Part shown: piece by piece, positions 11,603 to 19,658 of the stretch | Position numbering within the stretch: the stretch's first letter is position 1 | Layout of the letters: every line of letters starts with the position of its first letter | From: Neoaquamicrobium microcysteis | GTDB lineage: Bacteria > Pseudomonadota > Alphaproteobacteria > Rhizobiales > Rhizobiaceae | DNA length: 64,000 bases | Assembly (NCBI RefSeq): GCF_008180155.1 | Contig: NZ_VSZS01000066.1 | Coordinates: 62,001-126,000, forward strand | Reading direction: 5' to 3' | The notes under the pieces: model-generated | What the model was told of the DNA's origin: nothing | The model's input: only the letters and a program-made list of their open reading frames with translations | Database searches by the model: none | Made by a program: the position numbers and the translations under genes

Positions 11603-11873
11603 GGGATGTCCGTTCGGCAGGCGCTTGCGCAGAACCCCGACAGGGAACGGCCCGGCCGGTGCGCAAGGGGTGGAATCTGTCAGGCTAGGCGGGCCTTATA
11701 GGGTATGGAGAGGGGGGAGGGAACCCCGGAAATGGGGCAATCCAGCGGAAAGACCTCCGGCGTTCGGCGCGCTCCGGTCCGCGTGCTGGCGTACGGCGCG
11801 AAGCGCGCGGGGCGAAGGCTTGTTTCGGCCTTGTCCGTCTGGAACACTCGGATCGTGAAAGGACGCTGCTTCG

Positions 11874-12500
11874 ATGCGAAGATTGCCGTGCCTTGCCGTT
11901 ATGTTTGCCGCGCTTCTCGCGCCGCAGCAGGCCGCCGCCTTCATGCTGGTTCCCGACGAGGCTGGGCATGGCCGCTATGTAGTGGTCATCGAAACCGCCT
12001 CGGGCGACCACGTGCCGCTCGACCTGCTGCCGCCCGGCTTCCGCCAGCTCGGCGGTCCGGCCTGGGCGGGCGAGGGGCTGACCTTCCGCTGGCGCTATTT
12101 CCGCAGCCCGGAGCAGGGGCGCGCTGTGGTGGTGTTCGACGAGGACGACCGGGCGGTGATGGAGTTCGCGTTCTCCGGCGACGAGCTTGCCGACGGCGAT
12201 ACCATCGCGGCCGCCGCAGCGCTGGTGGATGGCGAAGGCCGTGCGATCACCACCATCTACGCCTCCGCGCGAGTTAAGGGTCGGCACTTCGAGAATGGCG
12301 AGACGGCCTCCACGCTTCATGCCCCCATCGGCATCGCGCCCGACGGCTGGGACGAGGTCGCCGGCTTCACCTTCTTCACGATGAAATACTATGCGATCCA
12401 GAACCTCGACGAGGCCGGCGTGGCCGTCGCGATGCGCCGTGCGGTGCACCGCGTGACGGCGGGTACGGGAACGGAAGAGTGGGCGCGTCCCCGCGACTGA
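11874..12500 (+). CDS. Hypothetical secreted protein
   Basis: 208 residues with a Sec signal peptide (RRLPCLAVMFAALLAPQQAAA, cleavage near residue 22), hence probably periplasmic. The mature part is beta-rich with acidic patches. I do not recognise a domain. The ATG at 11874 follows AAAGGA by ten bases. It stands between divergent carB and convergent sugE, whose stop codon is only eight bases away, so no independent terminator separates them. Confidence 0.7.
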   Translation: MRRLPCLAVMFAALLAPQQAAAFMLVPDEAGHGRYVVVIETASGDHVPLDLLPPGFRQLGGPAWAGEGLTFRWRYFRSPEQGRAVVVFDEDDRAVMEFAFSGDELADGDTIAAAAALVDGEGRAITTIYASARVKGRHFENGETASTLHAPIGIAPDGWDEVAGFTFFTMKYYAIQNLDEAGVAVAMRRAVHRVTAGTGTEEWARPRD

Positions 12501-12507
12501 GCCCCGG

Positions 12508-12828
12508 TCAGTGCCCGGACGAGAGCTTGAGCCCGACGATGCCCGCGACCAGCAGTGCGATAGACACGATGCGTCCGGCGGTTGCCGCTTCCCCCATGAA
12601 CAGGACGCCGACCACGAAGGCGCCGGCAGCCCCGATGCCGGTCCAGATAGCGTAGGCTGTGCCCAGCGGCAGCGCCTTCAGGGACATCGACAGGAACAGG
12701 AAGCTGACGGCCATGGCGGCCACGGTCACGGCCGTCGGGCCCACGCGGGTGAAGCCTTCGGAATATTTCATCGACGTTGCCCAGACGACCTCGAACAGGC
12801 CGGCAATGCCCAGGAAGACCCATGCCAT
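12508..12828 (-). CDS. sugE: Small multidrug resistance-family transporter, SugE/Gdx type
   Basis: 106 residues with four transmembrane helices; a dual-topology dimer in the inner membrane. The membrane-embedded Glu is in LFEVVWATSMKYSEG (residue 13), and the WATSMKYSEGFTR sequence marks the SugE/Gdx branch, whose studied members export guanidinium (and some quaternary ammonium compounds) in exchange for protons. A divergent TetR gene starts 91 bases away, so regulation is by repressor rather than by an obvious guanidine riboswitch. Confidence 0.92.
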   Translation of the reverse strand: MAWVFLGIAGLFEVVWATSMKYSEGFTRVGPTAVTVAAMAVSFLFLSMSLKALPLGTAYAIWTGIGAAGAFVVGVLFMGEAATAGRIVSIALLVAGIVGLKLSSGH

Positions 12829-12849
12829 GATACGTTTCCTTCAACGAAA

Positions 12850-12900
12850 AGCCGCATGACGTGCGGCTCACCGGATGCTATATATATCCGACCAGACGGT
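12850..12900. promoter_or_regulatory. sugE / tetR divergent promoter with operator-like repeats
   Basis: Three elements are visible. AGCCGCA-TGACG-TGCGGCT (12850-12868) is a hairpin in the sugE leader, followed on that strand by TTTT. CGGAT-N9-ATCCG (12872-12890) is an inverted repeat covering an AT-rich -10-like run. ACC-AGAC-GGT (12891-12900) resembles the ACC-N4-GGT core of many TetR-family operators. The layout suggests that the divergent TetR protein represses sugE and itself. Individual sites are inferred. Confidence 0.5.
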
Positions 12901-12919
12901 TTGAAAAGAGGCTAGGCGC

Positions 12920-13474
12920 ATGGGCAGGAAAAGAACGATCGACAGGGACGCCCTGCTCGATGTGGCCGAAGCGATCGTGGCCGAGCAGGGCGCCGGGCGG
13001 CTGACATTCGACGAAATCGCCAAACGCGCCGGCGTCAGCAAGGGCGGCGTGCTCTACTGCTTCGCCTCAAAGCAGGAGCTGGTTGCCGCGATGACGCGCC
13101 GCGACCTCGATCGTTTCGCGGCCGAGGTGGCGGCGCATCGCGCGCAGGCCGGCGAGGGCACGTCTGCCGGGATGCGTGCCCACCTTGCCGCCACCCGACA
13201 CGAGAGTCACGCACTGGCCGCACGCGCGGCAAGCCTCATGGCGACGCTCGCCGAAACGCCGGAACATGCGGGGCTGCTGCGCGACTATTATCGCGAGCTT
13301 CTGGCCCGGCTCGGCGGCGACGGGCGCTCGCGCGTGGCCCTGTTTGCCGCCGAAGGCGCATTTCTGCTGCGCGGGCTCGGGCTGGTCGATTTCAGCGAAG
13401 CGGAGTGGAACGCGCTGTTTGCCGATATCGAAGGCCAGATCGCGCGCCCTGTCGGTACGGAAAGCAAATCTTAG
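12920..13474 (+). CDS. TetR-family transcriptional regulator
   Basis: 184 residues. The N-terminal HTH is clear (residues 8-55: DALLDVAEAIVAEQGAGRLT, then FDEIAKRAGVSKGGVLYCFASKQELV). The C-terminal ligand domain, with a GAFLLRGLGLVDFS segment, resembles the TetR_C group of AcrR-like repressors. It is divergent from sugE, so it most likely controls that exporter. The gene for a diguanylate cyclase follows 43 bases downstream on the same strand. Confidence 0.92.
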   Translation: MGRKRTIDRDALLDVAEAIVAEQGAGRLTFDEIAKRAGVSKGGVLYCFASKQELVAAMTRRDLDRFAAEVAAHRAQAGEGTSAGMRAHLAATRHESHALAARAASLMATLAETPEHAGLLRDYYRELLARLGGDGRSRVALFAAEGAFLLRGLGLVDFSEAEWNALFADIEGQIARPVGTESKS

Positions 13475-13517
13475 CACAGCGCGCCTATACTTTGCCTCCA
13501 GCGGTAAGGGGGCCACC

Positions 13518-14675
13518 GTGGCGGATAGCAAGAGCGACATTCTGGGCTTGCAGATCGAGGCGCTTTACAAGGGTGCGCCCGCGTCCCTGTTGAGCATCGT
13601 CGGAGCCTTCATCGCGCTCTGCGTCTATTGGCGGCCGGGTCTGGAAATGCCGCTGGCCATCTTCTTCTTCGCCGTCTGCGCCGTCGCGATAACCCACGTC
13701 GCCAGCGCTGCGGTGCGCCATGCGGGTTACCGCGACCGTTGGAGCCCGCTTGCATGGTCGCGGCTGGCGCGCGGCATTTATCTCCTGTCGGGCACGTTCT
13801 GGGGACTGGGCTCGGCTTTCATGCTGGCTCACGGCAGCGTCGAGCAGGCTATCGTGGCATGCTGCCTGCTGATGGGAGCCATCACGGTGACCTTTCCGGC
13901 AGCCGTCTACGTGCCCGCCTACAACCTCTTCCAGATACCGGCGCTGGTGTTCGTGGCCTGCGGCCTCGCGGTGAGCGGGATGGATTACGGGATCGTGCTT
14001 GCCGCCGCTGCGCTCATGCTTTGCGCCGTCATGTCGGTGATCGGGCAGGGGGTCGGCTCGCAGCTTGCTCTGGCTCTGGCGCTTTCGGAAGAAAACAGCC
14101 GCCTCGTCGCCAGGCTGGAGGAGCGCGGCGCGGCACTCGAAGTCGCCAATGCGGAGCTGTTTGCCCAAAGCAACACCGACCCGCTGACGGGCGTCGCCAA
14201 CCGTCGCCAGTTGATGAGTTTCTTGCGCGAGGTCGGCGGCCGGTGCGCGCTTCTGGTCGTCGATGTGGATCACTTCAAGAGCTACAATGACAGCTTCGGC
14301 CACGCCGAAGGCGACACCTGCCTGAAGCTGATAGCCCGCACGCTGGAAGGCGGCGTGATCGCCGGGCGCGACCTCGTCGCCCGTCAGGGCGGCGAGGAGT
14401 TCGTCGTCGTGCTGGCCGACCGGTCGCTCAAGGACGCCGAACTGCTTGCAGAACAGCTGCGCGCCTCCATCGAGGCTCTGGAGGGGCGCAGGAAGGCGCA
14501 GCTTCGGCGCGGCGTCACCATCAGCATCGGCCTGGCATGGCGCGGCACGAAACGCGACAAGCCGATCGCCGATCTCATGCAGGAGGCCGACGCCGCGCTC
14601 TACGAAGCCAAGCGCACCGGCCGCAACCGCGTCTGCCATGGCGGCAGTGACGATGCGGCGCGGGTGGTCGCCTGA
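13518..14675 (+). CDS. Membrane-bound diguanylate cyclase (GGDEF domain)
   Basis: 385 residues with a GTG start at 13518 (AAGGGGG six bases upstream), just after the TetR stop. Residues about 20-210 form five or six transmembrane helices, then a short coiled coil (SEENSRLVARLEERGAALE). The GGDEF domain covers about 225-375, with NTDPLTGVANRR, VDVDHFKSYNDSFGHAEGD and the active-site loop GGEEF, an accepted active variant. The inhibitory RxxD site normally found upstream of the loop is absent (Ala at the Arg position), so product inhibition may be lacking. It makes c-di-GMP at the inner membrane. Confidence 0.93.
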   Translation: MADSKSDILGLQIEALYKGAPASLLSIVGAFIALCVYWRPGLEMPLAIFFFAVCAVAITHVASAAVRHAGYRDRWSPLAWSRLARGIYLLSGTFWGLGSAFMLAHGSVEQAIVACCLLMGAITVTFPAAVYVPAYNLFQIPALVFVACGLAVSGMDYGIVLAAAALMLCAVMSVIGQGVGSQLALALALSEENSRLVARLEERGAALEVANAELFAQSNTDPLTGVANRRQLMSFLREVGGRCALLVVDVDHFKSYNDSFGHAEGDTCLKLIARTLEGGVIAGRDLVARQGGEEFVVVLADRSLKDAELLAEQLRASIEALEGRRKAQLRRGVTISIGLAWRGTKRDKPIADLMQEADAALYEAKRTGRNRVCHGGSDDAARVVA

Positions 14676-14677
14676 CG

Positions 14678-15115
14678 CTACGCCGCCGCCATTTGCGCGC
14701 GCGCTCCGCCGATCATCAACGCGGCCTTTGCCGCTTCCCTGCCCTTATGCACGAAGTGGGACCGGAAGATCGCCTTGTGATATTCGGTCTCCTGAAAATG
14801 GTGAGGCGTCAGCGAGACGGATAGAACCGGCACGCCGGTGTCGAGGCCTGCCCGCATAAGGCCGTCCACGACCGCCTGTGCCACGAAATCGTGCCGGTAG
14901 ATGCCGCCATCCACCACAAGGGCTGCGGCGGCAACCGCGGCGTAGCGGCCGGATGCGGCCAGGTCGCGCGCCAGAAGCGGCATCTCGAAAGCGCCGGGAA
15001 CGTCGAACACGTCGACCCGATCGTCCGGGATGAGTTCGAGGAAACCGTCGAGCGCCCGGTCGACGATATCCGAATGCCAGTTGGCTTTGACGAAGGCGTA
15101 GCGGGCGGGTGTCAT
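14678..15115 (-). CDS. ribH: 6,7-dimethyl-8-ribityllumazine synthase, type II
   Basis: 145 residues. It condenses 5-amino-6-ribitylaminouracil with 3,4-dihydroxybutanone 4-phosphate, the penultimate step of riboflavin synthesis. PGAFEMPLLARDL is the substrate-binding loop. VVDGGIYRHDFVA carries the catalytic His. The C-terminal SVSLTPHHFQETEYHKAIF segment points to the type II (RibH2) enzyme known from Brucella and Mesorhizobium rather than the icosahedral type. AAAGGAG precedes the ATG at 15115. It is the only riboflavin gene here and lies behind an FMN riboswitch. Confidence 0.95.
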   Translation of the reverse strand: MTPARYAFVKANWHSDIVDRALDGFLELIPDDRVDVFDVPGAFEMPLLARDLAASGRYAAVAAAALVVDGGIYRHDFVAQAVVDGLMRAGLDTGVPVLSVSLTPHHFQETEYHKAIFRSHFVHKGREAAKAALMIGGARAQMAAA

Positions 15116-15192
15116 CGTGATCTCCTTTGGCTGTGACACGTCACCCAAGGCGATCACGCGCAGGACGGACGCCCGAAGGCATCCGCGCCGCC

Positions 15193-15331
15193 CGTTCTCT
15201 TCCATCCGGACTCTGACCGTCGGCTCAGGCATCGCACCTGATCTGCTGACCCTTCCGCAAGGAAGGCGCTCGCGGGCTCGCAACTTGCGCTGCATACCGC
15301 CGGTGGGGAATTTCGCCCCGCCCTGAGAACG
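15193..15331 (-). promoter_or_regulatory. FMN riboswitch (RFN element)
   Basis: On the minus strand the closing stem is CGTTCTC (from 15331) with GAGAACG (to 15193). Between them the conserved RFN blocks appear in order: GGGGCGAAATTCCCC then ACCGGCGGTA, GCCCGCGAGC, GCCTGAGCCGACGGT and CAGAGTCCGGATGGAAGAGAA. The ribH start lies 78 bases after the aptamer. A following GGATGCC-TTC-GGGCGTCC hairpin could act in the expression platform. This implies repression of ribH by FMN. Confidence 0.95.
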
Positions 15332-15421
15332 GGGCAATGCTAGAATTTCCGCATGGCGGCTGGCAAGCCTCGCCGAGACACACTTATGATCCGCCCACGA
15401 CTCATCGCATGAGGGCACGTC

Positions 15422-16414
15422 ATGAGCGGTTTGCTTGCGCTTCTCGACGATGTTGCCGCGCTGGCCAAGCTGGCTGCGGCGAATGTGGACGACATAGCGG
15501 GGCAGGCTGCCAAGGTAGGCACCAAAGTTGCCGCTTCCGTGCTGGACGACACGGCCAAGGCCGGCGCAAAGGCGGCCGGCGTGGTCATCGACGACACGGC
15601 GGTGACGCCGAAATACGTCCACAACCTGCCCGCAGCGCGCGAGCTTCCCATTGTCTGGAAAATCGCGCGCGGTTCCATCTTCAACAAGCTGGTGCTGCTG
15701 CTTCCCGTCGCGTTGCTGCTGGACTGGCTGGCCCCGTGGCTGATGACGCCGCTGCTGATGATCGGCGGCGCCTATCTCTGCTACGAGGGTGCCGAAAAGG
15801 TTCTCCACCTGTTTGCCGCCGGCGACGATCTTGAGGAAGAGCCGCAGACGCTCGACGCCGCCACGCTCGAAGAGGCGCGCGTGGCAGGCGCGATCAAGAC
15901 CGATTTCGTGCTCTCGGCGGAAATCATGACCATCGCGCTGGCCGCCATCGAGGCAGAAGGGCTGCTGGCGCGCGGCATCGTACTCGCCCTTGTGGCCATC
16001 GGCATCACCGTTCTGGTGTACGGCGCCGTCGCAATATTGGTGAAGGCGGATGACGCAGGGCTGGTGATGGCGCAGGCGGGACGTCTGCGCACGACCCGCG
16101 CGCTGGGGCGCGGCATCGTCAAGGGCATGCCTGGCGTGATGACCGCCATCTCGACCATCGGCACTGCGGCGATGCTGTGGGTCGGCGGTTCCATCGTGCT
16201 GCACGGGCTGGAGGCGTTCGGCTTCGGCGCGGTCAGTCACCTCATCGAAGGCGTGGCGGAGCGCGCCGCCCATATCGCAGGCGCGGGCGAAGAGGCGATA
16301 CGCTGGATTGTAACGGCGGCGCTGGACGGCGTATTCGGGCTCGCCCTGGGTACCGTGCTGGTTTTGCTGGTGAACCGCCTTGTCGCGCCGGTGTTGGCGG
16401 CCGCACGAAAATAA
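15422..16414 (+). CDS. DUF808 family inner-membrane protein (YedI-like)
   Basis: 330 residues. The N-terminus SGLLALLDDVAALAKLAA and the segment DDTAVTPKYVHNLPAARELPIVWKIA (in two parts: DDTAVTPKYV, then HNLPAARELPIVWKIARGS) are diagnostic for DUF808. Several hydrophobic helices follow (LLLPVALLLDWLAPW; IVLALVAIGITVLVYG; and two near the C-terminus). The function of the family is not established. The ATG at 15422 is the only plausible start. It is divergent from the riboswitch-ribH unit. Confidence 0.92.
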   Translation: MSGLLALLDDVAALAKLAAANVDDIAGQAAKVGTKVAASVLDDTAKAGAKAAGVVIDDTAVTPKYVHNLPAARELPIVWKIARGSIFNKLVLLLPVALLLDWLAPWLMTPLLMIGGAYLCYEGAEKVLHLFAAGDDLEEEPQTLDAATLEEARVAGAIKTDFVLSAEIMTIALAAIEAEGLLARGIVLALVAIGITVLVYGAVAILVKADDAGLVMAQAGRLRTTRALGRGIVKGMPGVMTAISTIGTAAMLWVGGSIVLHGLEAFGFGAVSHLIEGVAERAAHIAGAGEEAIRWIVTAALDGVFGLALGTVLVLLVNRLVAPVLAAARK

Positions 16415-16416
16415 TA

Positions 16417-16435
16417 ATCACCCAAATGGTTGACT
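16417..16435. promoter_or_regulatory. Operator copy 1 for the ArsR-family regulator
   Basis: ATCACCCAAATGGTTGACT is an inverted near-copy of the second site 18 bases downstream: 12 of 14 bases of its CACCC-N4-GGTTG core match. It overlaps a TTGACT -35 box (16430-16435). Confidence 0.55.
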
Positions 16436-16453
16436 AATTGGGTTGGGCAATAT

Positions 16454-16473
16454 ATTCAACCATAAGGGTGAAT
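16454..16473. promoter_or_regulatory. Operator copy 2 for the ArsR-family regulator
   Basis: ATTCAACC-ATAA-GGGTGAAT is a palindrome with one mismatch. It overlaps a -10-like TATATT (16451-16456) and the ribosome-binding site of the arsR-type gene, so a bound repressor would block both transcription and its own operon. Confidence 0.6.
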
Positions 16474-16475
16474 GA

Positions 16476-16856
16476 ATGGACGACGAAACGCTCTCACGCA
16501 TATTGAAGGCAGCCGGCGACACCACGCGGCGGCGGATCCTGACGCTGCTGGTGCAGGAAGGTGCCTTGAGGGTGACGGCCCTGGCCGCCCATTTCGACAT
16601 GTCCCTGAACTCCGTCTCCAAGCACATCAAGGTGCTGGAGGAGGCAGGGCTGGTCACCCGCCGCACCGTGGGCCGCGAGCATTTCATCGCGGCTGAACTC
16701 GAGCCACTGAAGGTGACCGAGGCATGGTTCGGCGACTTGAAGTCCATCTGGGAACTGCGCCTCGAGGCGCTGGAAGAGTTGCTGGTCGCGAAGGATGACG
16801 ACAATGCCCCAACAGGAAATGCGCGAAGCGGGACTGCCCGCAATGGAACTGCATGA
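16476..16856 (+). CDS. ArsR-family HTH regulator
   Basis: 126 residues. The winged helix lies at residues 8-80 (ILKAAGDTTRRRILTLLVQEG, VTALAAHFDMSLNSVSKHIKV, then LEEAGLVTRRTVGREHF). No metal-binding CxC motif is visible. This is the metal-independent subgroup that normally travels with an AHSA1/SRPBCC gene, as it does here. The C-terminal tail is low-complexity and overlaps the next gene. Two operator copies sit immediately upstream, indicating autoregulation of this three-gene operon. Confidence 0.9.
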   Translation: MDDETLSRILKAAGDTTRRRILTLLVQEGALRVTALAAHFDMSLNSVSKHIKVLEEAGLVTRRTVGREHFIAAELEPLKVTEAWFGDLKSIWELRLEALEELLVAKDDDNAPTGNARSGTARNGTA

Positions 16857-17277
16857 ACTGGAACTGAAAGTGAGCCGCCGGATACCGGCACCGCGTGAAA
16901 CCGTCTTCAACGCATGGCTTTCGCCCGACCTGATGGCGAAGTTCATGCAGCCCTCCACCACGCGGGTCGGGCCTTCGACGGTCGAGAACGATCCGGTCAG
17001 GGGCGGGCGTTTCTCGATACTGATGAGAACGCCTGAGAAAGACGTGCCCCATGCCGGCACCTATCTGGCGATCGATCCGCACTCGCACCTGTCCTTCACG
17101 TGGGAGTCGCCGCATTCGCTCGACGACAGCGTCGTCAGCATTGACTTCGCCGAGCCGGAACCGGGCGTCACCGACGTAATGCTCAGACAGGTGAAGTTCA
17201 GGAGCGAGCAGGCGCGTGACGGCCATACGCAAGGCTGGACGCTGATCCTCCAATGCCTGGAAGAAACGCTCGGCTGA
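16804..17277 (+). CDS. SRPBCC/AHSA1 domain protein
   Basis: About 157 residues. The START-like hydrophobic-cavity fold is marked by VSRRIPAPRETVFNAWLSPDLMAKFM at the N-terminus (quoted in halves: VSRRIPAPRETVF, NAWLSPDLMAKFM) and the C-terminal TQGWTLILQCLEETL. The start is uncertain: AAGG is nine bases before ATG 16804, while ATG 16795 and ATG 16843 are alternatives. All overlap the end of the ArsR gene, showing translational coupling. The ligand is unknown. The family is often induced by stress with its ArsR partner. Confidence 0.88.
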   Translation: MPQQEMREAGLPAMELHELELKVSRRIPAPRETVFNAWLSPDLMAKFMQPSTTRVGPSTVENDPVRGGRFSILMRTPEKDVPHAGTYLAIDPHSHLSFTWESPHSLDDSVVSIDFAEPEPGVTDVMLRQVKFRSEQARDGHTQGWTLILQCLEETLG

Positions 17278-17289
17278 CGGGAGGCGACC

Positions 17290-18087
17290 ATGCTGCTTCA
17301 GGACAAGACCGCCGTGATATACGGAGGCGGCGGGGCGATCGGCTCGGCCGTCGCGCGGGTGTTCGCACGGGAGGGCGCACGGGTGTTCGTGGGCGGGCGC
17401 TCCATGGAAAGGCTCGATCGCGTCATTAGCGATATAAGCACTTCCGGCGGGATCGCCCAAGCCTCGCAGATCGACGTGCTTGACGAGCAAGCGGTCGATG
17501 AACACGCGGCGATGGTTGCTGCCGAGGCGGGCGGGATAGACATCGCGCTCAACGCAGTCAGCTTTCCGCACGATCAGGGGACGCCCATTGCCGATCTCTC
17601 GCAGGAGACGTTCATGCTGCCGGTCGACCGGTTCCTGCGCGCTTTGTTCATCACGTCGAAAGCAGTTGCTCCTTACATGGGCTTGCGGCGGCAGGGTGTG
17701 ATCCTGACGCTGTCGGCGCCCGGCGCGACCATGGCTGCTGGTGGGCATCTCGGCCACGCGGCATCAATGGCCGGCACCGAGGCGTTCTCCCGCGTGCTGG
17801 CGGATGAACTCGGCCCACGCAACATCCGGGTCGTGTGCATGCGTCCGCACGCAATCGCCGACGCGCCGGCCGTAGGCTCCTACACCGGCGCTCTGTTCGC
17901 GCCCAAGGCCGAGGCGATGGGGCTCTCCGTAAAGGAATGGCTTGGCGGTGCGGCGCAGGCGACCATGCTCAGGCGCCTCCCGCGACTGGACGACGTTTCC
18001 GAAACCGCGGCGTTTCTCGCCTCGGACCGTGCGGCCGCGATGACCGGCGCGGTGGCCAACCTTACCTGCGGCGCGATTGCGGACTGA
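17290..18087 (+). CDS. SDR-family protein with a degenerate active site
   Basis: 265 residues with a Rossmann nucleotide-binding start (TAVIYGGGGAIGSAVARVFA) and the usual SDR layout. The catalytic YxxxK is replaced: the aligned segment reads GHLGHAASMAGTEAFSR, with His in place of Tyr and Met in place of Lys, and the N-A-G motif reads ALNAVSF. It may therefore bind a nucleotide without classical dehydrogenase chemistry, or use another residue. It is the third gene of the ArsR-AHSA1 operon, 12 bases after AHSA1, with GGGAGG just before the ATG. Confidence 0.85.
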   Translation: MLLQDKTAVIYGGGGAIGSAVARVFAREGARVFVGGRSMERLDRVISDISTSGGIAQASQIDVLDEQAVDEHAAMVAAEAGGIDIALNAVSFPHDQGTPIADLSQETFMLPVDRFLRALFITSKAVAPYMGLRRQGVILTLSAPGATMAAGGHLGHAASMAGTEAFSRVLADELGPRNIRVVCMRPHAIADAPAVGSYTGALFAPKAEAMGLSVKEWLGGAAQATMLRRLPRLDDVSETAAFLASDRAAAMTGAVANLTCGAIAD

Positions 18088-18452
18088 ACCACATCTTCAG
18101 ATGCGGCCGGTCAGCCCGGCCTGGCGGGCGCGTTGCGGTCCGCCAGGCCACGCATAAAGTTTTGCCTCCGGCAGTGGAGGGGAGAGCGTGCATAAAATGC
18201 GCGCCTCGGCCCGCGACTGGACGCCGATGGGGCTTGCGCCGAAGCTGGCCGCACGCTGGCCTCCGTCGCGCATGGAGCGCGTGACGTAGCCCTGCCCGAC
18301 GCGGAAGAACAGGTCGAGGTTCTTCTGTGTCGCCAGTTCTATCAGGGGCGTGAGTGTCGTCTGGCCTGTCATGCGTCGCTGGCGAAAAGTGGACTTGCCG
18401 GACGCTAGCCTCCCTGATTTAACACTTGATTAACGATAAGCGGGGGCTGGCG
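18088..18452. other. Intergenic stretch with a terminator; weak antisense open frame only
   Basis: GGCCTGGCGG (18118-18127) and CCGCCAGGCC (18140-18149) form a perfect 10-bp stem with a 12-base loop, 30 bases after the SDR stop codon, and act as its likely terminator. A minus-strand frame at 18097-18372 (91 codons) covers this hairpin, lacks a ribosome-binding site and has no recognisable features, so I do not call it a gene. The rest is empty. Confidence 0.6.
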
Positions 18453-18650
18453 ATGCGCATCGTGGCCGGGCTGTTGGTGGGCATCCTGATAGGGGCGCTT
18501 GCGGCGCTGGCCCTGTCGGTTGCCGCAACATGGATTTTCGACATCTCGCAAATGGAAGGCGCCTATGCGATGGGCGTCGCGTTCTTCTACATGCCCGCAG
18601 GCGCGCTTATCGGCGGGATCGCCGGGGCAATCTTCGCATCGACGCGCTGA
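18453..18650 (+). CDS. Small membrane protein
   Basis: 65 residues with two transmembrane helices (IVAGLLVGILIGALAALAL; then GVAFFYMPAGALIGGIAGAIF). ATG 18453 follows a GGGGG-containing region about nine bases upstream and is preferred to a TTG at 18426. The family is unknown. The Gly/Ala-rich paired helices resemble small stress-related membrane proteins, but nothing supports a role. Confidence 0.6.
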   Translation: MRIVAGLLVGILIGALAALALSVAATWIFDISQMEGAYAMGVAFFYMPAGALIGGIAGAIFASTR

Positions 18651-18755
18651 GCCGGCATTTCAAAATCCACATGACCGGATGCAACGCTTTGGCTAGTCTG
18701 CGGTTGTAGAGCGCCGGCATTCAGCAGGGGCCGGCGCGTGCGAGGGAGCAGGACC

Positions 18756-19658
18756 ATGCGCTGGAGAGGTCGCCGCGAAAGCAGCAATGTCGAGGATCGC
18801 CGCGGTCAGGGTGGGGGCATACCCGGTGGTTTCGGCCGCGGTGGACGAGGCATCCCCATCCCCATAGGGCGTGCCGGCGGTGGCGGCATCTCGGGTATAT
18901 TGCTGCTGGTAGTGCTGTTCTTCGTGCTGCGCGCCTGCGGCATAGACCCGATGCAGATCCTCGAAGGCGGCCCGGTCAACCCTCAGGTGTCAGAGCAGAG
19001 CGCACCCGGCGCCCAGCCCACCGACGAGGAGGGCCAGTTCGTCTCGGTCGTCCTGGCTGAGACGGAAGACGTCTGGAACGGCATCTTCCAGGCTGAGGGC
19101 CAGACCTATCGCGAGCCGACAATGGTGCTGTTCACCGATCAGGTGCAGTCGGCCTGCGGGTTCGCGTCGTCGGCGTCCGGGCCGTTCTACTGCCCCGGCG
19201 ATTCGCGCGTCTATATCGACCTCGGCTTCTTCCGCGAGCTATCGCAGCGCTTCGGCGCGTCGGGCGATTTCGCGCAGGCCTACGTCATCGCGCACGAGGT
19301 CGGCCATCACGTCCAGAACCTCATCGGCGTCCTGCCCGAGTTCAACCGCCAGCGCCAGTCGATGAGCCCGACGCAGGCCAACGAGATGTCGATGCGGGTC
19401 GAGTTGCAGGCCGACTGCTTCGCCGGCATCTGGGCGCATTACACCGACCAGAAGGGCCTCCTGGAAGAAGGCGACATCGAGGAAGCCCTCAATGCTGCGC
19501 ACCAGATCGGCGACGACACGCTTCAGCGCCGCACGCAGGGCTATGTCGTGCCCGAGAGCTTCAACCACGGCACGTCCGAACAGCGCATGACATGGTTCTC
19601 CAACGGCTTCCGCAACGGCCGGCTGGAAGATTGCGACACGTTCAACAACGACATCTGA
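18756..19658 (+). CDS. Neutral zinc metallopeptidase, YpfJ family
   Basis: 300 residues. A basic Gly-rich N-terminus precedes one transmembrane helix (ISGILLLVVLFFVLRACG, about residues 45-62). The outer domain has the zincin motif HEVGHH within YVIAHEVGHHVQN and a downstream MRVELQADCFAGIWAH that supplies the third ligand. Four cysteines (SACGF, YCPG, DCF, EDCD) may form disulphides. The family is widespread and annotated as a putative neutral zinc metallopeptidase; its substrate is unknown. ATG 18756 is preferred to a GTG at 18738 because GGGAGCAGG lies just upstream. Confidence 0.93.
   Translation: MRWRGRRESSNVEDRRGQGGGIPGGFGRGGRGIPIPIGRAGGGGISGILLLVVLFFVLRACGIDPMQILEGGPVNPQVSEQSAPGAQPTDEEGQFVSVVLAETEDVWNGIFQAEGQTYREPTMVLFTDQVQSACGFASSASGPFYCPGDSRVYIDLGFFRELSQRFGASGDFAQAYVIAHEVGHHVQNLIGVLPEFNRQRQSMSPTQANEMSMRVELQADCFAGIWAHYTDQKGLLEEGDIEEALNAAHQIGDDTLQRRTQGYVVPESFNHGTSEQRMTWFSNGFRNGRLEDCDTFNNDI

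Noticed and set aside
12850-12890. Possible guanidine-II (mini-ykkC) riboswitch before sugE
   Set aside because: Two hairpins are present in the leader, but neither has the ACGR tetraloop required, and a divergent TetR gene with an operator-like site explains regulation better.
18097-18372. A 91-codon minus-strand open frame
   Set aside because: It lacks a ribosome-binding site, has no recognisable domain, and its 3' part coincides with a perfect terminator hairpin serving the plus-strand SDR gene.
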